Source: Candidatus Poribacteria bacterium (GTDB lineage Bacteria; Poribacteria; WGA-4E; GCA-2687025). From it: DNA of 16,447 nucleotides. Positions within the stretch are counted from its first letter, which is position 1. Every line of letters starts with the position of its first letter. Under the pieces are notes generated by a model. That model searched no databases and was not told where the DNA came from. It worked only from the letters and a program-made list of their open reading frames with translations. Positions 7,241-13,086 of the stretch are shown in pieces. The translations under genes and the position numbers were made by a program. The stretch spans positions 1-16,447 of the forward strand of contig NYZG01000398.1 of assembly GCA_002687025.1 (NCBI GenBank), written 5' to 3'.

Positions 7241-8023
7241 ATGCGCGACACAAGTCTGCGCACGGCATGTGCCATCGTCGTCGCTCTGGTCGCAGTGTCC
7301 TGCGGCCGAGACGACGTTCGACATGCGCCCGTCGCCGCGCCACCGGCGCGGCCGGGCGCCGGTGATTCCGCCGCCGGTCGCGGCGCCATCAGAGGCCGCG
7401 TTGTGTACGACGGTGAGCCCCCGGAGCGGGCGAAGCTGCTGGTCATCAAGGACCGGGACGTCTGCCGTGTGATCGAGCACCGCGATCCATCGTTGATCGT
7501 CGGCGAGGGTGGAGGGATCGCGAATGTGGTTGTCTCAGTCGATGGCCTGGCGTCGGCGGACGCGTACGACGCGGGGCCGTACGTGCTGGATCAGCGCGAC
7601 TGTGTCTACGACCCGCACGTGATGCTGGTTGCTGCCGGCGCGCCCCTGGACATCCTCAACAGCGACGGCGTGCTCCACAACGTCCACACATTCTGCGAGA
7701 TGAACCGGGCGTCGAATGTCGCGCAGCCGCCCGCGCTGAAGCGGATGACGATGACCTTCGAGCGGCCGGAGCGCGTGCAGCTCCGGTGCGATGTACACGG
7801 CTGGATGAGCGCCTGGGTGGTCGTCGTGGACCACCCGTACCACGTCGTCAGCGGCGACGATGGCGCGTTCGTCATTGAGGACGTGCCGGCGGGCGACATC
7901 ACGCTGCGGTCCTGGCACGAAACGCTCGGAGAGCAGACGATGCGAGTGTCCGTCCCATCCGGCCGCGAAGCCGTCGTCGAGCTGGGATACCCGTCGCGCG
8001 GAGCGGACGAGGACGCTGGCTGA
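7241..8023 (+). CDS. Lipoprotein with cupredoxin-like copper site and carboxypeptidase-regulatory-like fold
   Basis: From the ATG at 7241 the product has 260 residues. MRDTSLRTACAIVVALVAVSC is a lipoprotein signal with C21 as the likely lipidated residue, although alanine at -3 is not ideal. GAIRGRVVYDGEPP (49-62) resembles the start of a carboxypeptidase-regulatory-like domain. Then come LHNVHTF (H146, H149) and CDVHGWM (C183, H186, M189), the His...Cys-x2-His-x2-Met pattern of type 1 copper proteins. Near the end, GDDGAFVIEDVPAGDITLRSWHE is a second CarbopepD_reg-like stretch. The inferred role is periplasmic electron transfer or copper binding next to the cytochrome. A GTG at 7166 in the same frame would add a Pro/Arg-rich leader running through a hairpin, so I reject it, but no strong ribosome site marks 7241 either. 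Confidence 0.8.
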   Translation: MRDTSLRTACAIVVALVAVSCGRDDVRHAPVAAPPARPGAGDSAAGRGAIRGRVVYDGEPPERAKLLVIKDRDVCRVIEHRDPSLIVGEGGGIANVVVSVDGLASADAYDAGPYVLDQRDCVYDPHVMLVAAGAPLDILNSDGVLHNVHTFCEMNRASNVAQPPALKRMTMTFERPERVQLRCDVHGWMSAWVVVVDHPYHVVSGDDGAFVIEDVPAGDITLRSWHETLGEQTMRVSVPSGREAVVELGYPSRGADEDAG

Positions 8024-8104
8024 TGCGCCTCAGGCACGCAGTCGCCTGCCGAGGTATCCAGGGAAGCCGCGACCTGTCGCGCTGGGCATGACGGCTTGGG
8101 CGGA

Positions 8105-8133
8105 TTGCCGCGCCAATTCACGTTCGCTATACT
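8105..8133 (+). promoter_or_regulatory. Sigma-70-type promoter for the GGGP synthase gene
   Basis: TTGCCG (8105-8110), a 17-base spacer and TATACT (8128-8133). The predicted start of transcription near 8140 leaves a leader of about 32 bases to the ATG at 8172. This is the best-looking promoter in the window. Confidence 0.62.
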
Positions 8134-8171
8134 GCGTCCACCGGCCGTGATGAAGCACCGAGGCCCAGTGG

Positions 8172-8933
8172 ATGTCCCCGGATCGAACCGTTCTCGACTA
8201 CCTGACCGCCGTCGTGGAGAGTCGCGGGGCCGGATACCTCGTGCTCGTCGATCCCGACGGCGTGGACGACGACGGCGTGAAGCGCCTCGCCGAGGCGGGC
8301 GCGGACGCGGGAGTCGACGCGTTCCTCGTGGGCGGCAGCCTGCTCATGCGGGACGGCCTGGACGACACCGTGACGCGACTGAGAGAGGAGTCTGGGATAC
8401 CGACCATCCTGTTCCCCGGCGGGTCCACGCAGCTCTCCGCGCACGCGGATGCGATCCTCTTCCTCAGCCTCCTCAGCGGCCGGAACCCCGAGTTCCTCAT
8501 CGGCGAGCAGGTGCGCGCGGCGCCCATCATCCGCGAATACGAACTGGAGCCCATCCCGACCGCATACCTGCTCATCGAGGGCGGCGTGTACACCTCCGTG
8601 CAGTTCATGAGCGGGACCTTCCCAATACCTCGGGACAAGCCCGACATCGCTATGGCGCACGCGCTCACCGCGCAGTACCTGGGCATGAAGCTCCTCTACC
8701 TCGAAGGAGGCAGCGGGGCGAAATGGGCCGTTCCCGACGAGATGATCCGGTGCATACGGACGTACACCGACCTTCCGGTAATCGTGGGCGGCGGCATCAC
8801 GAAGCCTGAGATGGCGGCCGCGAAGGTGCGCGCGGGGGCGCACTTCGTGGTGACCGGGAACGTGCTGGAGGGAGACGGAAGCGCCCCGCTTCTGCAAGAA
8901 TTCTCCAGCGCGGTGCACGGAGCCGTCGGATAG
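8172..8933 (+). CDS. Geranylgeranylglyceryl-phosphate synthase family protein (GGGPS/PcrB, group II-like)
   Basis: This 253-residue TIM-barrel prenyltransferase family joins a polyprenyl diphosphate to sn-glycerol-1-phosphate by an ether bond. Landmarks: LVLVDPDG (D27) and LVGGS (S56), where Mg2+ binds; FPGGSTQLSAHADAILFLSL (81-100); the barrel segment YLLIEGGVYTSVQ; LYLEGGSGAK (E178) for glycerol phosphate; and the phosphate-binding VIVGGGI (207-209) and VVTGNV (229-230). The segment SGTFPIPRDKPDIAMAHALTAQYLG is like group II enzymes of Archaea and Bacteroidetes rather than the short Bacillus PcrB. In Archaea this is the first committed step of membrane lipid synthesis; in bacteria the product and use are mostly unsettled. 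The ATG at 8172 has GAGG about 8 bases upstream. gpmA follows after 52 bases. The prenyl chain length cannot be read from the sequence. Confidence 0.92.
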   Translation: MSPDRTVLDYLTAVVESRGAGYLVLVDPDGVDDDGVKRLAEAGADAGVDAFLVGGSLLMRDGLDDTVTRLREESGIPTILFPGGSTQLSAHADAILFLSLLSGRNPEFLIGEQVRAAPIIREYELEPIPTAYLLIEGGVYTSVQFMSGTFPIPRDKPDIAMAHALTAQYLGMKLLYLEGGSGAKWAVPDEMIRCIRTYTDLPVIVGGGITKPEMAAAKVRAGAHFVVTGNVLEGDGSAPLLQEFSSAVHGAVG

Positions 8934-8985
8934 CCGCGGCGACGGCGAAGAGCCCCGGACGTCAACACAGAGACAAGGATTCAGT

Positions 8986-9597
8986 ATGGGTGTGCTCGTG
9001 CTGCTGCGACACGGACAGTCGCAATGGAACCTGGAGAACAAGTTCACCGGTTGGGTGGACGTCGATCTGTCACCCAAGGGCGAGGCGGAAGCCGAAGACT
9101 CCGGCAGGAAGCTCAAGGGATTCACGTTCGACAAGGTGTACACCTCGGTCCTCAAGCGCGCGAACCGGACGATGGACATCGCGCTGGAGGCCGCCGGCAT
9201 GTCGGACCTGCCGACGACCTACGACGAGGCCCTCAACGAGCGGCACTACGGCGACCTGCAAGGACTCAACAAGGCCGAGACCGCCGAGAAGTTCGGGGAT
9301 GAGCAGGTCCACATCTGGCGCCGCAGCTTCGACGTGCCGCCGCCCAACGGCGAGAGCCTTAAGGACACCGCCGCCCGCGTTCTGCCCTACTGGAGCGCCC
9401 ACATAGAACCTGACCTGAAGGCCGACAAGGATGTGCTAATCGTGGCCCACGGGAACTCGCTGCGGTCGCTGGCGATGCACCTGGAGAGCATGACGCAGGA
9501 GCAGGTGCTGAACCTGAACATCCCCACAGGCGTGCCGCTCGTGTACGACTTCGACTCGAAATCCGGCGAGGCGACGAAGCGCGGCTATCTGGAGTAG
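8986..9597 (+). CDS. gpmA: 2,3-bisphosphoglycerate-dependent phosphoglycerate mutase, short form
   Basis: The enzyme interconverts 3- and 2-phosphoglycerate in glycolysis and gluconeogenesis. The histidine phosphatase signature is at the start: LLRHGQSQWN with phospho-acceptor H9. The family residues R58 (LKRANRT), E85 in ALNERHYGDLQGLNK and H155 in VAHGNSLR are present. PPPNGESLKDTAARVLPYW and FTGWVDVDLSPKGEAEA are characteristic of dPGM. At 203 residues it lacks the tail and some loops of the 230-250 residue enterobacterial type, matching the short dPGM class known from several bacterial groups. The ATG at 8986 has AAGGA at 8975-8979, a good site. It is probably co-transcribed with the GGGPS gene. 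It ends 26 bases from the convergent methyltransferase gene, with only weak inverted repeats between them. Confidence 0.95.
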   Translation: MGVLVLLRHGQSQWNLENKFTGWVDVDLSPKGEAEAEDSGRKLKGFTFDKVYTSVLKRANRTMDIALEAAGMSDLPTTYDEALNERHYGDLQGLNKAETAEKFGDEQVHIWRRSFDVPPPNGESLKDTAARVLPYWSAHIEPDLKADKDVLIVAHGNSLRSLAMHLESMTQEQVLNLNIPTGVPLVYDFDSKSGEATKRGYLE

Positions 9598-9623
9598 ATA
9601 GGCGGACCGCAGATGCGACGGCT

Positions 9624-10895
9624 CTATGTCCGGCGGATGAGCAACGCCACGTTCTCCACATGGGGCGTCTGCGGGAACAGGTCCACCGGCTGCGTCTCCG
9701 CGACGTAATACAGGTCGCCCGCGCAGAGCACCGCCAGGTTCTCAGCCTGGGGCTTCGGGTGGCAGCTCACGTAGACGATGCGCTGAGGGGCGAGGCCGCG
9801 TAGCGCCTGCACCGTGTTGGCGTGCATTCCCGCGCGGGGTGGGTCCGTGACGACCACGTCCACCCGTATGTCGTCGGGCAGGTGACGAATGCCCTCGTCG
9901 AGGTCCCCCGAGAGGAAATACGCGTTGGGCGTGTCGTTGAGCGACGCGTTCATCCGCGCCTGATCCACCGCGGCCTCCATCTTCTCGATTCCGATCACCC
10001 TATCCGCGTTCCCCGCGAGCAGGATGGAGAGCACGCCGACGCCACAATACAGGTCCAAGACCGTCTCCGACCCCGTCAGCGCCGCGAACGACGACACGAC
10101 ATCGACGAGGAGTTCCGCCGCCAACGTGTTGGGTTGGAAGAAGCCGTCCGGCGCCACCGCGAACACGCCGTCCTTGAGACGCTCGGACATGGTGGCTTCG
10201 CCGGCGTCGATGTGGATCTCCGCGCCCTCCGACGTGCTGCCCAGTCGCGCGGTCACGCCGTTCGCGACGCACGCCGGCTTGAGACCACTCGCCTCCAGAT
10301 GCTCGACGTAAGCCGCCATCACGGCCGGCTTTCGTTCGGTGGTCACCAGCAGTATGAGCGTCTCGTCGGTATTGAATCCGCGGCGGACGATAAGGTAGCG
10401 GTAGAATCCCGTGTTCTCGCGAAGGTGGTACGGCGCCTCGCCGGACGCGATGGCGAATTCGCGGGTCGCGGCGAGGTACGCGTTCGCCGCCTCGCTCTGC
10501 AGCGGACACGTGTCGATGTCCAGCACGCGATCGAACGCCCCCGGCGCGTGCAGGCCCAACGCGAAGTCCCGACGGAACTCCTCGCCCGAGCTGATTTCTT
10601 CGCGCGTCAGCCAGCGGCGCGCGGCGAAGGAGAACTCCATCTTGTTCCGATAGCCGTACGGCTGCGGTGATGGGATCGGCGGCGGGACGCGGACGCCTTC
10701 AACGCCGGCGTCGCGGAACACCTCGTCGACCCAGTCGCGCTTGATATCGAGTTGCCGCTCGTAGCTGACGGCTTGCCACGAGCATCCGCCGCACGCGTCG
10801 TGGTAGCGGCACGGTGGCTCGGCCAGATGCAAGCCCGACGCCAACTCCTCCTCGAGCTTCGTCGCCCCGAATGTCCGCTTGCGTCGCTTTCGCAC
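9624..10895 (-). CDS. RumA/TrmA-family RNA (uracil-5-)-methyltransferase, TRAM-less
   Basis: This SAM-dependent enzyme makes 5-methyluridine in rRNA or tRNA. The 423 residues include an iron-sulfur motif, C29-x5-C35-G-G-C38, with the fourth cysteine at C130 (DIDTCPLQS). Also visible are DGFFQPNT, the SAM-binding VLDLYCGVGVLSILLA, TDPPRAGM, the nucleophile C378 in YVSCHPKP and base E414 in FPQTPHVENV. The usual N-terminal TRAM domain is missing; instead there is a short basic start (RKRRKRTFGATK). The start is a GTG at 10895, one base after the stop of the upstream propeller gene, with AGGT close before it, so translation is probably coupled. RlmD- or RlmCD-type 23S rRNA activity is likeliest, but tRNA targets are possible, so I give no symbol. 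Confidence 0.92.
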   Translation of the reverse strand: MRKRRKRTFGATKLEEELASGLHLAEPPCRYHDACGGCSWQAVSYERQLDIKRDWVDEVFRDAGVEGVRVPPPIPSPQPYGYRNKMEFSFAARRWLTREEISSGEEFRRDFALGLHAPGAFDRVLDIDTCPLQSEAANAYLAATREFAIASGEAPYHLRENTGFYRYLIVRRGFNTDETLILLVTTERKPAVMAAYVEHLEASGLKPACVANGVTARLGSTSEGAEIHIDAGEATMSERLKDGVFAVAPDGFFQPNTLAAELLVDVVSSFAALTGSETVLDLYCGVGVLSILLAGNADRVIGIEKMEAAVDQARMNASLNDTPNAYFLSGDLDEGIRHLPDDIRVDVVVTDPPRAGMHANTVQALRGLAPQRIVYVSCHPKPQAENLAVLCAGDLYYVAETQPVDLFPQTPHVENVALLIRRT

Positions 10896-10896
10896 T

Positions 10897-12003
10897 CTAC
10901 CTGCCGTCTCCCTGGTCGTTGGCGCTGTCCGCGTCGAACACAGGGCGCCAGCGTGGCTCCTGCAGGTCCGCCGCCGAACTCGTGATGCGCCGCTCGTTTT
11001 CGCCGGTTACGTCGATCACGAACAGCTCGTGGTTCCGCTTGCCTGCCGGGGAGGAACTGAAAACCACGCGGGTCCCGTCCGCGTTGAACGTCCCCGCGCC
11101 GCGGCGACTGGCGTGCAGCACGCGGCGCGTCGACAGCGCGCGGACATCGCCCCAACGGTCCTTGTCCAATTCCGCCACGGCGAGGAACCCCTCGATCCGG
11201 AACAGTAGCTTCGAGCCGTCGCGGGACCATGTGATCGCTTCGTCGGCAGGCGGCTCGTCCTTGAACAGGAACCACCTGCCCGAATTCGACACCGCGTCCG
11301 CGTCCGCGATCGCCAGCAGGCCGTCACGCGTGAAGGCGATGAGCCGCGCGTCCGGTGACCACACCGGCCACGTCACGTCGCTGAGCGTGCCGGTGAGGCG
11401 TGGCCGCGGGTTGACGACTTCCGGCTCGCCCGGCTCCCAATGATTCCATCCCATCTGCCATTCGGCGCGGCTAAGGCGCGAAACCTTGCCCGTTTCCGTA
11501 TCGATTACGCGGCCTTCGAGCAGGTCGTTGCCGCGACGCTCCTCGATCGTCACTAGCAGCCGACGGCTGTCGTGCGACCACCAGAAGTCGAGGATGTCCT
11601 GCTCATCTCTGAGTAGCGCGCGCGCGTCGGAGCCGTCGGCCCGCGCGACGACGAGGTCCCGCACCGGAGGCGGCCCGCTCACATACGCTAGCCACTCGCC
11701 GTTCCACGACCACCGAGGCATTCGGCTCATGCCGTCTTCGGTCACGCGTCGGCGGCCCGAGCCATCGGGCCGCACGGTGTAGATGTCGAACGTGAATACT
11801 TCGTATTCGTTCGTCTTGGGCTGATAGCGATCGCGCGACAAACGCAGGAAGCTGGCGAGGCCATCGCGCGTCGCCCGGGGGCGCTGCTCGATGTACGCGA
11901 TGCGCGCGTCGTTCGAGGGGGCGTCGTCGGCCGCGGCGAGCCATGCCGGGGCCAGACACGTCACGATCGTCCATACTGCCGCCATCCGGCGAAACGCGCG
12001 CAT
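10897..12003 (-). CDS. Exported WD40-like/TolB-type beta-propeller protein
   Basis: The 368-residue product begins with a signal peptide (RAFRRMAAVWTIVTCLAPAWLAAA, cut near residue 25). Repeated PD40/TolB-like blades follow. Each holds a W-S-x-D/N-G or similar turn and a hydrophobic strand: PRWSWNGEWLAYVSG, FWWSHDSRRLLVTI, PVWSPDARLIAFTRD, ITWSRDGSKLLFRI and GTFNADGTRVVFSS. Between blades stand short readout segments such as IYTVRPDGSGRRRVTEDG and LFVIDVTGENERRIT. Such propellers serve as periplasmic binding scaffolds; no peptidase domain follows, so no enzyme activity is suggested. I chose the ATG at 12003, with GGGAG 8 bases upstream, because it starts the signal peptide. An ATG at 12060 overlaps the preceding stop as TAATG and is a coupled alternative, but would bury the signal. 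Confidence 0.8.
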   Translation of the reverse strand: MRAFRRMAAVWTIVTCLAPAWLAAADDAPSNDARIAYIEQRPRATRDGLASFLRLSRDRYQPKTNEYEVFTFDIYTVRPDGSGRRRVTEDGMSRMPRWSWNGEWLAYVSGPPPVRDLVVARADGSDARALLRDEQDILDFWWSHDSRRLLVTIEERRGNDLLEGRVIDTETGKVSRLSRAEWQMGWNHWEPGEPEVVNPRPRLTGTLSDVTWPVWSPDARLIAFTRDGLLAIADADAVSNSGRWFLFKDEPPADEAITWSRDGSKLLFRIEGFLAVAELDKDRWGDVRALSTRRVLHASRRGAGTFNADGTRVVFSSSPAGKRNHELFVIDVTGENERRITSSAADLQEPRWRPVFDADSANDQGDGR

Positions 12004-12059
12004 ACTGCGGCTCCCTAGTGAAGGAGTTGTGGCAAGTCGGGCGCATGCCCCGCACGTCA

Positions 12060-12704
12060 TTAGCTGCGATGGACTCGGTGCAACTCGGCGTACGAGAAGA
12101 TCAGCCGATGCACGGCCGTAAGGTTGGAGAACACGGCGAGGATCCCGAGCACGAGCACCAGCACCGGCGTGCTCCCGAACACGGGGGAGGGCGCTCTGAA
12201 TATCTGCCAGTGGCTCAGCATCAGACCGATCGAGAGCAGTACGATGCGCTCGCTACGCTGCATCAGGCCCACGCGGCACTCGATGTTCAAACCCTCCGCG
12301 CGCGCGCGGATGTAGCTCACCAGCAGAGAGCCGATGATAGACATGAACGTGAGCGCCACGCCGAGGAAATGGCCGGTCTTGAAGAAGTGCGTCAGGAGAC
12401 CGAGGAAGATCACGGACTCCGAGTAGCGGTCCATCACGGAGTCAAGGAGAGCGCCTGAGCGATCCGACTTCTTACCCTCGCGCGCGACGGCGCCGTCGAG
12501 CATGTCGAATACGCCGGCCAGCAGCATGACCAACCCGGCCGCCACCAACCGCCCCTGCACGATGAGGAAGGCGACGAACACATTCCCGAAGAAGCCGAGC
12601 ACAGTGAGCATATTGGCCGTGATGCCGATCGCCACCAGCAGTCTGGCAATCGGGTCCACGACCGGCGCGATGATGCGCCTACCCCAGCGCTCGAACTCGA
12701 ACAC
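12060..12704 (-). CDS. CDP-alcohol phosphatidyltransferase family membrane protein (inositol-phosphate-synthase-like)
   Basis: This 214-residue integral membrane enzyme has about six hydrophobic segments. The family signature D-x2-D-G-x2-A-R-x8-G-x3-D-x3-D is complete: D67, D70, G71, A74, R75, G84, D88, D92. It transfers a polar alcohol phosphate onto a CDP-linked lipid. Downstream, SYIRARAEGLNIECRVGLMQ and then RSERIVLLSIG resemble the substrate segments of phosphatidyl- and archaetidyl-inositol-phosphate synthases rather than PgsA or phosphatidylserine synthase. I infer an inositol-phosphate-like acceptor, with modest confidence. The start is a GTG at 12704 with AGGAG 9 bases upstream; it leads a leftward operon with the propeller and methyltransferase genes. 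With GGGPS in the same window, its lipid acceptor could be a diacyl or an archaeal-type ether lipid. Confidence 0.9.
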   Translation of the reverse strand: MFEFERWGRRIIAPVVDPIARLLVAIGITANMLTVLGFFGNVFVAFLIVQGRLVAAGLVMLLAGVFDMLDGAVAREGKKSDRSGALLDSVMDRYSESVIFLGLLTHFFKTGHFLGVALTFMSIIGSLLVSYIRARAEGLNIECRVGLMQRSERIVLLSIGLMLSHWQIFRAPSPVFGSTPVLVLVLGILAVFSNLTAVHRLIFSYAELHRVHRS

Positions 12705-12761
12705 TACCCGTGTCTCCTATGCGCGAATCCCCTCGGACGCGCGGATACAGCCACCCCTCAT

Positions 12762-12790
12762 ACCCTAACATATCGGCCGACGGCCTTCAA
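12762..12790 (-). promoter_or_regulatory. Candidate leftward promoter for the three-gene operon
   Basis: Read on the minus strand: TTGAAG (12790-12785), a 17-base spacer, then TAGGGT (12767-12762). The -35 is a good match and the -10 a weak one. A start near 12755 gives a leader of about 50 bases to the GTG at 12704. Confidence 0.4.
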
Positions 12791-12803
12791 CCGTTTCAGG
12801 CCA

Positions 12804-12963
12804 TCGGGGCGTGGCCCAGGGCGGTTGGCCCCGGTCCCTGCTGGGTCCTCGGTGGCTCCCGGGACTGCCATGCGGCGCCAAAGGCAGGCACTTGCCTCGT
12901 TGCCATGTCGGCGCGACTGGGTCTTGCCACGACCGCCCGGCGCCGAGCTGTCCCTTGCCCCGA
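12804..12963 (+). ncRNA. Candidate structured RNA or long hairpin element
   Basis: An outer 7-bp stem pairs TCGGGGC (12804-12810) with GCCCCGA (12957-12963). After an internal loop (8 and 18 bases), an 18-base left arm at 12819-12836 pairs completely with 12915-12938. The segments are GGGCGGT/ACCGCCC, TGGC/GCCA and CCCGGTC/GACTGGG, with 2- and 4-base bulges on the right arm. Inside are two hairpins: GTCC-T-CGG/CCGGGAC (12845-12865) and GCGCC/GGCGC (12875-12914), the latter enclosing AGGCA/TGCCT. One pair is G-T on the plus strand, a mismatch on the other, mildly favouring plus. I recognise no 6S, SRP, RNase P or tmRNA core, and no convincing own promoter. It could also be a protein-binding site or a chance GC-rich fold. 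Confidence 0.35.
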
Positions 12964-13044
12964 GCCCTCTCCGATCGTGCGGGGACGGCGGACTACGCTG
13001 TTACAGCCACGTGGGACCACGCGTATGCGTAGAATTGAGGGAGT

Positions 13045-13059
13045 GCGCCGCCTCGGCGC
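13045..13059 (+). promoter_or_regulatory. Small perfect hairpin in the ligA leader
   Basis: GCGCCG (13045-13050), CCT, CGGCGC (13054-13059): a perfect 6-bp stem with a 3-base loop, 27 bases upstream of the ligA ATG. If transcription starts after the TAGAAT at 13030-13035, the hairpin would lie at the very 5' end of the message, a position that often protects RNA. No function is proven. Confidence 0.3.
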
Positions 13060-13086
13060 CAGGCGCAGGACAGGACATTACTGCCG

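Larger units (their letters stand above)
12705..13086. other. Gene-free divergent interval between the CDP-alcohol transferase and ligA
   Basis: These 382 bases hold only short open frames on both strands, none with a ribosome site or recognisable product. They contain a candidate leftward promoter (12762-12790), a long imperfect stem that may be a structured RNA (12804-12963), a weak TAGAAT -10 candidate for ligA (13030-13035) and a small hairpin in the ligA leader (13045-13059). These parts are listed separately. Confidence 0.7.

Noticed and set aside
8031..8097. Inverted repeats after the copper lipoprotein gene (CAGGC/GCCTG at 8031-8048; AAGCCG/CGGCTT at 8064-8097) as a terminator.
   Set aside because: The stems are only 5-6 bp with bulges and there is no T-run, so they are not distinguishable from chance in GC-rich DNA.
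9598..9632. Short inverted repeats between the convergent gpmA and methyltransferase genes (CGGAC/GTCCG, ATAG/CTAT).
   Set aside because: They are 4-5 bp only and mutually exclusive, too weak to call a terminator.
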